From positions 1 through 64,000 of the forward strand of contig NZ_MDER01000064.1 of NCBI RefSeq assembly GCF_001721045.1: 64,000 bases of DNA, given 5' to 3'. Both the position numbers and the translations under genes were made by a program. The notes beneath the pieces are model-generated. The model was not told the DNA's origin, made no database searches, and was given only the letters and a program-made list of their open reading frames with translations. Shown here piece by piece: positions 1 to 8,149 of the stretch. This stretch comes from Paenibacillus nuruki. Lineage in GTDB: Bacteria > Bacillota > Bacilli > Paenibacillales > Paenibacillaceae. Position 1 is the stretch's first letter, and each line of letters opens with the position of its first letter.

Positions 1-3000
1 ATGTATAAACATTGGTCATTATCCAATTTGAAGTACCATATTTCCAATCTAATCCTTTATTTTCTTCACTCCATATTAAGTTTAAAATTTTGGTTGTCGA
101 TTTTTGTAAATCAAAAAGAATTAATTTTATTTCTGAAATAGAATATGAACCTATTGCTTCTGTTCTGAGTCTATTATTATTAAAAAAAGTCTTTGCTATA
201 AAATGACGAAGTTCACGAAGTTTAGTGGTTTCACGAAGGTTTCCTTGCTCAATCTGGACTGGTTTTAATAAATGATAAATATAGTCTACAGGGGGTATAA
301 AATATTGAACCTGAACTTTTATTAAGCGAGATAATTTATTAATATAATCTGTAAACTTAATAATTCCTTTATTTTTTAAATGTATAATTATATCTAAAAC
401 ACAAAAACATTTTGAGTTTTCATCGATTTTATCGTAACTATTTAGATGACGATCATCTATCCATAATGCTACATTGGTTCTATTTCTCCCTATGGTTATT
501 ACATCATTCAATTGAATTGCAATAAGATTTTGAGTATCTAGATTGTTATTAGTTCGAACAATGTATTGAATTTGCTTTCCTTCTATTAAGATTTTAATAC
601 GGTTTAATAAATCCTCTAAACTTTGAATGAGTTCTTGTTTTCTAACTTCATGCTGAACAATATTATTTAACTCTTTTTCTAAGTGATCAGTAACTAATAA
701 ATAGAAATGATTATTTGCCGCGTCTATCCAATTATTTTCTAATAGAATTTCTAATACAATTTCATCTATAATAATTGGTTTTTTTTCGATGATCAGGTCT
801 ACTTTACTAGAAATCGGTAGATCAAAATATCTTGTGTTTATTAAGTCCTCACTATTTATTTCACCTAATTTAATCAAAGCATTTACTATATCGTCACTTG
901 TTACTTGAACCGCTTTTAAAGCTTCTGGAATAAATAATTGACTACCATCATTTAATAATTCCTGTGTAAAATTTTCAATACCGATTAATGCATTATGACT
1001 TTTTGCTAGTTGAAAAAGAAACCCATCAAAAGGTTGTAAGGTTTGATCTATCATATTTATAGCTTCTTTATCCAAAGAAACTTTTTCTATTTTTAATCTT
1101 GTTATTGCTTTTAATATATTTTTTTTGCTTTGTATTAATTTAGGTTGTTTAATTGTCAGTTCTCTAATTTCATCTTGAATACAATTGATTAAATATGGCG
1201 ATATTAATACATTCTCAAAAGCGACAGTTATAGCATTAAAAAGATCTAGGGAGAATATAGTTAAACAAGCTGTATAATCTAATACTATTGAATCATACTC
1301 ATTCAAATTAGAAGCATTATTTTGTTTGCCACCGTAAAGCAAATACAAATTATTTTTAAATATTTTATTAGAATTAACGTTTACATCCCAAGTTTCTAAA
1401 AAATTAGAAGCAAAACGTATGTTTGAACTTTCTAATAAAATATGAATAGGTAAGTCCCCATCTTCATACATACTATTATTTTGCTCTTGGTTCTTTCTAT
1501 GTTCATCAACCATTTCGCTAAATTCTGAAATATTTATTTTTTTAAAATATTTATTAGTTGGAAATTTGGTTTGATAGTCAATTAGTAACTGATTTGTTTC
1601 TTGATCCAAATTTGTTTTAAATCCAATACCAATCAAGTTCCGATATAATTCTTCAGTATTGTAGATATCATACCCTTCTTTTGCATATTTAAAAGCATCT
1701 GAAGGATTAATTTGAAGCAAAAGCTGGGATAAATAAATATATAAATCTGCTGAAGTAATTCTCTTATCAATACCATCTTTTAAGGCAACAATAGAACGTA
1801 ATATGTCCCCGCTATTACTATATATAATTGATCGTTTTAACAGTAACTCGACATCCATATATTGAATCCACAATGAATCTGCTAGGTTAATAGCTTTTAA
1901 CCATTGCCCAGAATAAACCAATATATCTAACTTAAAAAAACTAATCTCTTTTGAGATTTTCTGATCTGCAATGTTCTCCATTTTGTCTAAAAGTTTTAAA
2001 CAAGTTTGATAGTCTTTAAGATTAAAGTAAGATTCTACTTCAAACAACAAAGCTCTAGGATCTTGGAAAAACGAAAACCAATCTTTAGATATTTCTATTA
2101 ATCGACTCCAATTTTTCTCATAGCGCAAAATAATGCTTAATTGTTCATAATGGTATCGATCTTTTTGTAATTGAATTAATTTTTCTAATATATCAATTTG
2201 GTTTAAATTATCCGCATTTCTTACTTTTATTTGTAATCTAAGTGATTCTTTTTCTTTCTCACTAATATCTTCATCTTCTAAAAACATTAAAGCTTTATCT
2301 TGATTTTCAGTGATGTATATTAAATCAATCTTAAATTTTATCCATGTCAGTTTTTCTTGTTTTAGATTATATAACGATTTATAATCTTCTAGTAGTTCAT
2401 TCGCTAATTCATTTTGACCTTTATTCAAATAATAAATAATAAGAGGATTTACCAAGTCTAAATTTTTATCTCCTTGCTCAATTGCTTCAATAAATGGTTC
2501 AACATACTTTTCTTCAAAAGAAATATTATTAAAAACAAGGTAACTAAACGCAAAATAGTTGTTCTTATCTTCGTCCAACAAAGAGAGTGCTTGTTCTTTT
2601 TTCTCGTTTAAAGAATTAGAAGATGTACTAATAGTTAGTAATAAGGCAAGTTTAGAATTTATTACTAATTCTTTATTTTTTTGAGCACTAGCTAACTGTA
2701 TAGCCTCATAAAAAAATAGTTTAGCTTGTTCCATGTCAGTTGCTTGTTTTTCGAAAAGGCTAACAGGTGCATTTAATAAAACAGGGAAAAATGTGCTACG
2801 ATATTCTTTCAGATCATCTGGAATTCCTTTCCAATAATAAATACATCCAGCAATAAGATAGTGATATGGCATTTCTTTTTCTTGTTTTATCGCTTTTTTA
2901 ATTGCACGAATAGCTCTATCATACAAGCCTGCCTGTAAAAAGCTTCTAGCTAATGCTTGTTGAATCATAGGAGTAATCTCTATACTCAAGCTATTAACTA

Positions 3001-3226
3001 AATTCTCAACTTGATCCCCTTGGTTTTTCAACAAGTAGGTATTAATAGCGTTTAAAAGCAGTTCTTCATTGTCTATTGGTTCTAGAATCTCTATAGCTTT
3101 TTCATAATTTTGTTCTTTATTGAATATGTTAGATTTATAAATACGATCGTCTACTGAAATGTCTAAGGATTTAGCTTTTTGGTATAAAATACTTGATTTT
3201 TCAATTTCATTTACCTCTAACCCCAT
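1..3226 (-). CDS. Large TPR-like repeat protein with PIN-like nuclease domain (3' end beyond window)
   Basis: The frame is open from the ATG at 3226 to the window edge, giving 1075 codons without a stop, so the C-terminus is missing. Residues about 1-560 are short antiparallel helical pairs that look like degenerate TPRs. A segment around 588-596 reads YEDGDLPIHI, which I associate with TPR-PIN proteins. Residues about 645-860 fit a PIN-like fold: a strand ending IVLDYTACL with a candidate metal-binding Asp650, a following helix and LISPYLINCIQDEI. PIN domains are usually Mg-dependent RNases. The start overlaps the end of the protease gene by 10 bases, so the two are probably translationally coupled. 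A GreA/B C-terminal domain reported in related proteins was not recognised. The repeat and PIN assignments are by eye; the operon is certain. Confidence 0.75.
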   Translation of the reverse strand, partial: MGLEVNEIEKSSILYQKAKSLDISVDDRIYKSNIFNKEQNYEKAIEILEPIDNEELLLNAINTYLLKNQGDQVENLVNSLSIEITPMIQQALARSFLQAGLYDRAIRAIKKAIKQEKEMPYHYLIAGCIYYWKGIPDDLKEYRSTFFPVLLNAPVSLFEKQATDMEQAKLFFYEAIQLASAQKNKELVINSKLALLLTISTSSNSLNEKKEQALSLLDEDKNNYFAFSYLVFNNISFEEKYVEPFIEAIEQGDKNLDLVNPLIIYYLNKGQNELANELLEDYKSLYNLKQEKLTWIKFKIDLIYITENQDKALMFLEDEDISEKEKESLRLQIKVRNADNLNQIDILEKLIQLQKDRYHYEQLSIILRYEKNWSRLIEISKDWFSFFQDPRALLFEVESYFNLKDYQTCLKLLDKMENIADQKISKEISFFKLDILVYSGQWLKAINLADSLWIQYMDVELLLKRSIIYSNSGDILRSIVALKDGIDKRITSADLYIYLSQLLLQINPSDAFKYAKEGYDIYNTEELYRNLIGIGFKTNLDQETNQLLIDYQTKFPTNKYFKKINISEFSEMVDEHRKNQEQNNSMYEDGDLPIHILLESSNIRFASNFLETWDVNVNSNKIFKNNLYLLYGGKQNNASNLNEYDSIVLDYTACLTIFSLDLFNAITVAFENVLISPYLINCIQDEIRELTIKQPKLIQSKKNILKAITRLKIEKVSLDKEAINMIDQTLQPFDGFLFQLAKSHNALIGIENFTQELLNDGSQLFIPEALKAVQVTSDDIVNALIKLGEINSEDLINTRYFDLPISSKVDLIIEKKPIIIDEIVLEILLENNWIDAANNHFYLLVTDHLEKELNNIVQHEVRKQELIQSLEDLLNRIKILIEGKQIQYIVRTNNNLDTQNLIAIQLNDVITIGRNRTNVALWIDDRHLNSYDKIDENSKCFCVLDIIIHLKNKGIIKFTDYINKLSRLIKVQVQYFIPPVDYIYHLLKPVQIEQGNLRETTKLRELRHFIAKTFFNNNRLRTEAIGSYSISEIKLILFDLQKSTTKILNLIWSEENKGLDWKYGTSNWIMTNVYT

Positions 3227-4131
3227 AGTGAAGCTTTCATGTAATATTTAGCAGCAGTGTGAGTAGACATATGATCGACATCTTCTAAAATTTCATATAG
3301 TTTAGTTAAAGCTTGTTTTCTATTTCCAGATCTTTTTTCTATTATCAGTTTTTGTAACTTATCTTCAGTACTCTGTTCTAGAATATTTTGATAGTCTGTA
3401 AGTAGATTACTCGGTTGTTTAAGATTCATTACTAAATGTGGATAATTATTAACTTGATATTCAACTATTTTAATTAAAGGATAATCATTCTCTTGTAAAA
3501 TCTCATTTACTTTTAAAATAGATTCTGCTTCAAGATCTCCATAAGCGACATCATCATGTTTCACTTGAGTAAAAATACCCATTAAAAATAATGTACCGTT
3601 TTGATTTTCTTCGAAGAGTCCTGATCCCGAAAATCCTTCTATATAAACTTTAGCTTCTTTATCAAATGTTTGTTGTGGAGGAATCGAAAATTCCACCCGA
3701 TTTAATCTATATGTTTTAACATTTGTGATATGACCTTTCAATTCTGACATAGGATTATCTGTTTTAATAGATTCTGCTGGAAAACCTTTAACATGAACTT
3801 CACTATTGTAGTTAGGCATAGTTGCACTAATTTGTTCAGGAAGATTTACTTTCTCAATAATTATAATAGCTAAATCCACCTCCCGTACGGAGTGCAAAAA
3901 GTAATCTCTTACTATGAATTCTTGAAACCCTCCATCAGGATGTAATCGTTGTACTTTAATACTTCCTTTTTGTAATTCTTGATCGTTTTCCTTTTTTCCA
4001 GTCAGACAATGCTTAGCTGTTATTACATAGCTACTATCTGGTGAAGACGAATTTATTAATACTCCACTTCCTTCTGATTTAGAACTTTTAACTTTTATGC
4101 AAAATAGATTATAAAGTTCGTCAAAACTCAT
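3217..4131 (-). CDS. Trypsin-like serine protease of the MBL/protease/PIN operon
   Basis: This encodes a 304-residue cytosolic-looking protein with no signal peptide. It carries the chymotrypsin-fold triad: ITAKHC (His41), REVDLAII (Asp86) and EGFSGSG (Ser168), in the right order and spacing. The C-terminal 100 residues are helical and end KASLWG. The ATG at 4131 is chosen because TGGAGG lies 6 bases upstream; a longer frame from 4149 lacks such a site. It starts one base after the stop of the MBL gene and its own end overlaps the TPR/PIN gene, so the three are one transcript. Cytoplasmic trypsin-like proteases in such operons may process a partner protein; here the PIN protein is the obvious candidate, but that is inference. 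Confidence 0.85.
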   Translation of the reverse strand: MSFDELYNLFCIKVKSSKSEGSGVLINSSSPDSSYVITAKHCLTGKKENDQELQKGSIKVQRLHPDGGFQEFIVRDYFLHSVREVDLAIIIIEKVNLPEQISATMPNYNSEVHVKGFPAESIKTDNPMSELKGHITNVKTYRLNRVEFSIPPQQTFDKEAKVYIEGFSGSGLFEENQNGTLFLMGIFTQVKHDDVAYGDLEAESILKVNEILQENDYPLIKIVEYQVNNYPHLVMNLKQPSNLLTDYQNILEQSTEDKLQKLIIEKRSGNRKQALTKLYEILEDVDHMSTHTAAKYYMKASLWG

Positions 4132-4132
4132 A

Positions 4133-5170
4133 CTAAACCTCCATTTCATCTATCGTGTACAAGCAAGTAAAATTATATTTTTGCATTTCTTCTTGGGTAA
4201 AAATCTCATTGTAAATATCATAATTAAATATTAGTTCTACGTTCTCTTGAGTTAATATTATTTTTGATAACATTTCTTTGCTGGGTGCGCCTCGTTTGGA
4301 CCCATTAGTACTAATTATATACTTAGAGCATTTAATATGTTTTAACAACTCTATATTTGTATTTGCTTTACTTCCATGATGAGAAATCTTTACAAAGTCA
4401 ACCTTTAAAGGATTATCGATACTATACCCTAATGATTTAATTCCTAAGATTACATCTTTTGGTGTACTATCTGCCAATAGTAAAATCGTTTTTTCATTAT
4501 ATTCTAAGATACATGATATGCTGCTTATATTAAAAGGTGCATCATCCTCTATAAACCCTTCTAAGTCATCAACCACGTTCACTTCGTTAATTTCAATATT
4601 AAAGTCATGTAGTTCTGCTGACGTTTTAAGCGATGCTTCTTTTTCAAATGCTATATTTAATGTTTGTAGAGATACAATATTAGGAGTTAATACTGTAATC
4701 ATTGCTCCTTCAAAATTAATCTTATTATAGGATTTATTAAAATAAACAATTTCTGTATTTGCGATACCTAATTCTTCAAGCTTATTCTCAAAAGTAATAG
4801 AATTTGAATAACTCATTTTTTTTGATGCTTCATCGTAAAGATTAATTTCTTCTATTCCTAGATCTTGTATATATTTTGCTAAAATCTTATTAGAGTTGAA
4901 CCATACCTTTTTAATTAAAGACTTATCCATACTGGAGTCACTAAAAAATTTAAGAATTCCTCTTAAATGATCATCATGAATATGTGTAACAATTAACAAA
5001 TCAATAAACTCTCCACGATCTATAATATTTTGGATTTCTTTTTTAAGAGTAGCGATGTAGGTTCTAGTGATTCCGCCATCTATTAATATGTTATTTTTTT
5101 TATCTTGTTCTCCATACCTAATTAAAATACAGTCTCCATAATGTGCTGGTAGTGATTTAATACTAAACAT
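4133..5170 (-). CDS. Metallo-beta-lactamase-fold hydrolase (ComEC-like), first gene of conflict operon
   Basis: The 345-residue protein has the metal site THIHDDH (His63, His65, Asp67, His68), an early Asp31 in LIDGG, ILLLADS (Asp234) and SHHGSKAN (His264/265). The last two are typical of the ComEC/RNase-like branch of the MBL fold rather than of beta-lactamases. There are no transmembrane segments, so it is a soluble enzyme. The likely substrate is a phosphodiester or nucleotide, but this cannot be read from the sequence. GAGGTAA precedes the ATG. It is the promoter-proximal gene of a three-gene operon with the protease and the TPR/PIN protein, and is strongly AT-rich compared with genes after 10 kb, which suggests horizontal acquisition. 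Confidence 0.87.
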   Translation of the reverse strand: MFSIKSLPAHYGDCILIRYGEQDKKNNILIDGGITRTYIATLKKEIQNIIDRGEFIDLLIVTHIHDDHLRGILKFFSDSSMDKSLIKKVWFNSNKILAKYIQDLGIEEINLYDEASKKMSYSNSITFENKLEELGIANTEIVYFNKSYNKINFEGAMITVLTPNIVSLQTLNIAFEKEASLKTSAELHDFNIEINEVNVVDDLEGFIEDDAPFNISSISCILEYNEKTILLLADSTPKDVILGIKSLGYSIDNPLKVDFVKISHHGSKANTNIELLKHIKCSKYIISTNGSKRGAPSKEMLSKIILTQENVELIFNYDIYNEIFTQEEMQKYNFTCLYTIDEMEV

Positions 5171-5501
5171 GAATTACCTCACTAATTTTATTTAATTTAT
5201 ATTAATAATCGTAAAATAAATATAGCATATTTTTACATTACAAGAATAATCTTAATTTTTTTAAGTTTTACAATAAACTAATCAGGTTATGAATCAAAAG
5301 AATTAGCTGAAAGTGGACTTGTATACGTATTAAACGTGAGATTCATTGAGAATAAAAATTAATTGTATAGAAATGGACTAGCCACTTTAAGGCTAGTCCA
5401 TTTTTGTTTGCAACAAAGTTTCAGTTATGTATCTCTCATAAGAACATTTACTTTTGTAGTAAAATAAATTCATAAAAAGACTAGTGGTTTGGTCTTAGCC
5501 C
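5171..5501. other. Intergenic stretch with gene remnant and hairpin
   Basis: No intact gene was seen. A short open frame on the plus strand at 5282-5362 (ending VRFIENKN, then TAA) has no start codon and looks like the C-terminal stump of a lost gene. It is followed directly by a strong hairpin at 5371-5403, as expected for a gene end plus its terminator. The operon promoter for the MBL gene must lie in the AT-rich bases just right of 5170, but no convincing -35/-10 pair was picked. Confidence 0.35.
5371..5405 (+). terminator. Perfect 13-bp inverted repeat with T run
   Basis: AAATGGACTAGCC (5371-5383) is exactly complementary to 5391-5403 across a 7-base loop, and TTTTTG follows on the plus strand. 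It lies just after the gene stump ending at 5362. Confidence 0.7.
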
Positions 5502-6070
5502 TGTCAAGTAGACACTAAAAAAGTACAGTTTCTCAAGCAACTACCTTTTCCCGAAATTCTTTCGGGGAAAGGTCGTTTAGTTTGCTTTGAAACCGTTCCT
5601 CATTGTAATAAATCAAATAATCCGCAATGTGGTGCCTTGCTTCTTCAATCGTTTTGGGAGGGTTCAAGTACAACTTCTCAGTCTTCAGATGTGAAAAAAA
5701 GACTCGACACACGCATTTTCAAAGCAATTCCCTCGCCTCAAATGGCTGCCCATGAGTCCTTTCACCTGTAGCCGATGAGCATAGCTCTTCGTCGTGTATT
5801 GAAAGCCTTGGTTCGAGTACAACAGACTCGGTTGGTGGTCCAACTTTTCAATCGTGTCGGTCACAAGCTTCAAATCATTACGCTCCGATAGCACCCAAGC
5901 CTTGATTTCATTGTTGTACAAATCGATTACCACAGATAAATAGGCAAATGTGTTTCACGTTCGCCCATACGTTATCTCGGTCACAAGTTTTTGCCCGGGC
6001 ACTTCCGAAGCAAAGGCACGGTTCAACATATTCGCAAACAGACAGAGGATTTGCGCCCGGCAAAGGGACG
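5502..6070 (-). mobile_element. Truncated IS3-family insertion sequence
   Basis: One end is recognisable: TGTCAAGTAGACACT at 5502 begins with the TG typical of IS3-family termini and is followed at once by the 3' end of an orfB-type transposase. No matching inverted repeat was found on the other side, and similarity to transposase fades around 6070, so the 5' half (orfA and the start of orfB) is lost. The remnant separates the MBL/protease/PIN operon from the helicase/Mrr genes and marks a recombination-prone spot. Confidence 0.75.
5533..6070 (-). pseudogene. IS3-family transposase (orfB), C-terminal half, decayed
   Basis: The reading order is NMLNRAF, KLVTEITYGRT, then a TGA at 5955-5957, then NTFAYLSVVIDLYNNEIKAW, LYSNQGFQYTT, ENACVESFF, a frameshift, and finally SHLKTEKLYLNPPKT to KEFREKVVA. 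The frameshift is in an A7 run (5694-5700, plus strand); one more base would restore the frame. Besides the stop and shift, two catalytic DDE positions look mutated: TD to TE in the first motif and SDQG to SNQG in the second. The element is therefore inactive on at least four counts. Family assignment comes from the rve-type core motifs. Confidence 0.85.
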
Positions 6071-6319
6071 CTTTCGGCGAATGACAGAGCGAATAGAGAG
6101 TTCAATGAAGTCAAAATTGCTTTCTATATGTAAAAATCTATTTATGTTGCAATACTATAAGACTATAAAATAGATCTTAGCACCCTTATTTCAAACATAA
6201 TTAGACAATTAATTTTCTGTTAATTGTAAATAATCCCCTAAAATTCTAGCTATATTGTATAAATTAAGTACTTAAGTATCAATTTTCTATTACCATTTTG
6301 CAGTATACAGATTATAACT

Positions 6320-6356
6320 AAAAAGCCGATTCGAAAAAAAATCGAATCGGCTTTTT
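6320..6356. terminator. Bidirectional rho-independent terminator
   Basis: AAAAAGCCGATTCG pairs with CGAATCGGCTTTTT across an A-rich loop. It serves the minus-strand gene ending at 6397. The bases from 6070 to 6320 hold no feature I recognise. Confidence 0.85.
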
Positions 6357-6396
6357 ATCAAAATATTAAATTTAAAATACAAAAGTAAAATTGAGC

Positions 6397-6630
6397 CTAA
6401 AGATCGGGTTGAATATAAAAAGGCTCCATATTGATCGTGGACAAATATTGGCGGAAGCGAGACAGTTCTTCGACCGCCCTCTCCTTCTGTTGAAACGTAC
6501 CTACCGTAAAAGCAGATTCGACCGAACCGTCTCCTACGTAAGCGGAAAGAACAGTTCCTTCGTTTGATGTTTCTAGAGTAAGGGCAACAGATTTGACGAT
6601 CGTTTGCTCATCTTGACTGATGATCCACAT
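6397..6630 (-). CDS. Small conserved-type hypothetical protein (77 aa)
   Basis: The protein begins MWIISQDEQTIV and continues with a predicted mixed alpha/beta fold; the C-terminus ends in a helix and YIQPDL. I recall small Bacillota proteins that begin the same way (W-I-I-S-Q-D) and carry a late helix with a run of charged residues, but no function is known to me. The start at 6630 is set by GAGAGGAG 10 bases upstream; the frame extends to 6696, but the extra N-terminus is hydrophobic and lacks a ribosome site. A bidirectional terminator follows the gene. It is a single-gene unit lying between the IS remnant and an AT-rich unknown gene. Confidence 0.65.
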   Translation of the reverse strand: MWIISQDEQTIVKSVALTLETSNEGTVLSAYVGDGSVESAFTVGTFQQKERAVEELSRFRQYLSTINMEPFYIQPDL

Positions 6631-6765
6631 GGTTGGTTTCTCCTCTCGAGGTATGTATAAGAGGAGTATAAAACAATTTAGTGAAATATAGAACATAAGG
6701 AAACAAATCGTTGCATTATTAGTAAAACTGGAAACAGCTTGTTACTTCACTTAGTTCTTAAATTA

Positions 6766-7491
6766 TTAATTTTTTGCTTTAGATATATTCACATCCAGCC
6801 ATTCTTTTATTTCAGGAACACTTTTGTTTAACTTATAGACTCTTTTCATATTCTCAAGAGAAGTAAAAATAGATTCTTTTAACATTACTTGAAAAACTCT
6901 ATATATGAGTAAATTTGTCGCTTTTTTATAGGTACTTTCTTTAATTATTTTTTCTTTCATGAGCATATTTATACTGGAAGTTCTTAATGTCTCTTTATTA
7001 TAACGTTCAAATTGATCAATACACGTTAAAACAATATCACAAAATAAATCTATGGGTACATTATTACTATAAATAGCTCCATTATTGGGTCTTGCAGTTT
7101 CTATTTTCACTAATTTTCCAATTACCTTCCAATTAGTTCTGTCGATTGCAGAAATTTCTTCATAATCAATTTCTTGTTCATCAATCTCTTGCTGATTTAA
7201 TTCTTCATCTTCACTTGGTTCTTCATTCATAAAAATTTTGGACTTAAATAATAAATTTGTATCATTTAATAAATCAGTCTTTATATTATTAATTAAATTC
7301 TTTTGAACATTTAGCTTATTTTTAAGATTTTTTAAATTTTCAAATTCTTCACTATTATCTTCATCCTGTTCAATCATTTCGTGCAGAAGATTTTTAAATG
7401 ATTGTTGTAAGTCAAGAAATCCGTCAAACAAAAGGTCAAATGCTGCATCTACATTTCCCAAGGTAACTTGTATATCAGTTTTATTTTTCAC
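6766..7491 (-). CDS. Hypothetical acidic, helical protein (241 aa) downstream of Mrr-like gene
   Basis: Not recognised. Residues about 1-90 are amphipathic helices with heptad character. They are followed by a very acidic linker (about 94-115, rich in E and Q), and then a mixed C-terminal region of about 120 residues ending in a basic helix. It has no signal peptide, membrane segment, or metal or nucleotide motif. The start is a GTG at 7491 with AAGGAGA about 9 bases upstream. It lies 31 bases after the Mrr-like gene on the same strand, so it is probably the third gene of a helicase-Mrr-hypothetical unit. It is more AT-rich than its upstream partners, and could also be an independent later arrival. 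Confidence 0.7.
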   Translation of the reverse strand: MKNKTDIQVTLGNVDAAFDLLFDGFLDLQQSFKNLLHEMIEQDEDNSEEFENLKNLKNKLNVQKNLINNIKTDLLNDTNLLFKSKIFMNEEPSEDEELNQQEIDEQEIDYEEISAIDRTNWKVIGKLVKIETARPNNGAIYSNNVPIDLFCDIVLTCIDQFERYNKETLRTSSINMLMKEKIIKESTYKKATNLLIYRVFQVMLKESIFTSLENMKRVYKLNKSVPEIKEWLDVNISKAKN

Positions 7492-7522
7492 AATTAATCA
7501 TTCTCCTTAAAATAATATTAGT

Positions 7523-8113
7523 TTATTTTGAAATTTTTATTGATTTTCTACTTTCCTTCACCCTCAAAATCATCTCAACCAGTTCCTCACGATCGACCAA
7601 GCGGACATTGTTCGACCTCGCCAATGTCCTTGCTTGTGGCGTATACCTACTATTCGTCACAACCCAACCTGCCGAAGCTTTGTAATGTGCAATGGCTCCA
7701 TAGACTTCCTGTACTGCTTTCAACCCTACATTCTTGCTATACCGCTTCGCCTGAACTACAATCCGCTTGCCATCTTTGTTCAATACCAGATCAGCACCAT
7801 AATCTCCCTGTGCCTGCGTTACTGTGGCGTTGTATCCTTGAAGGTGAAAAAGTTGACCTAGATAATGCTCAAATTGATCGCCTGTCATTTTGTCTATTTC
7901 AGCTATCCCTGATCTTCTTAATTTGTTGATTCTTGCCTGATTGATCGAGTAGGTAATCAGTGCAAATACAATGATGCCTAAGATGATGGCAACAACGCCT
8001 ACCGCAATACTTTTAGCAAAATAACTAAAGCCTATTCCCCCGAATATAATCAGTCCACCGATTGCATTGGCGGATTCTTGCTGTTGTTTCTTTTTGCTCT
8101 TTCTACGTGCCAT
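7523..8113 (-). CDS. Membrane-anchored Mrr-like restriction endonuclease domain protein
   Basis: The protein has 196 residues. A basic N-terminus (ARRKSKKKQQQ) is followed by two hydrophobic segments at about 17-33 and 36-57, then a PD-(D/E)xK nuclease domain of the Mrr_cat type: Glu82 in FEHYLGQLF, Asp108 in GADLVL and QAK (121-123). The QxK variant is common in Mrr-like enzymes. Mrr nucleases cut foreign or modified DNA; versions with N-terminal membrane segments are common in Bacillota and their role is unclear. AAAGGGG precedes the ATG. It follows the NERD-helicase gene by 36 bases on the same strand, so the two nucleases are likely co-expressed. Confidence 0.85.
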   Translation of the reverse strand: MARRKSKKKQQQESANAIGGLIIFGGIGFSYFAKSIAVGVVAIILGIIVFALITYSINQARINKLRRSGIAEIDKMTGDQFEHYLGQLFHLQGYNATVTQAQGDYGADLVLNKDGKRIVVQAKRYSKNVGLKAVQEVYGAIAHYKASAGWVVTNSRYTPQARTLARSNNVRLVDREELVEMILRVKESRKSIKISK

Positions 8114-8149
8114 CTGTAACGCCCCTTTGAGAATATTCTAAAATGTGTT

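Noticed and set aside
1-3226. GreA/B C-terminal domain in the TPR/PIN protein
   Set aside because: Looked for because related proteins carry one; no stretch matching its beta-rich pattern was seen between the repeats and the PIN region.
5948-6173. Plus-strand open frames across the IS remnant
   Set aside because: They run antisense to the recognisable transposase and have no ribosome sites; shadows.
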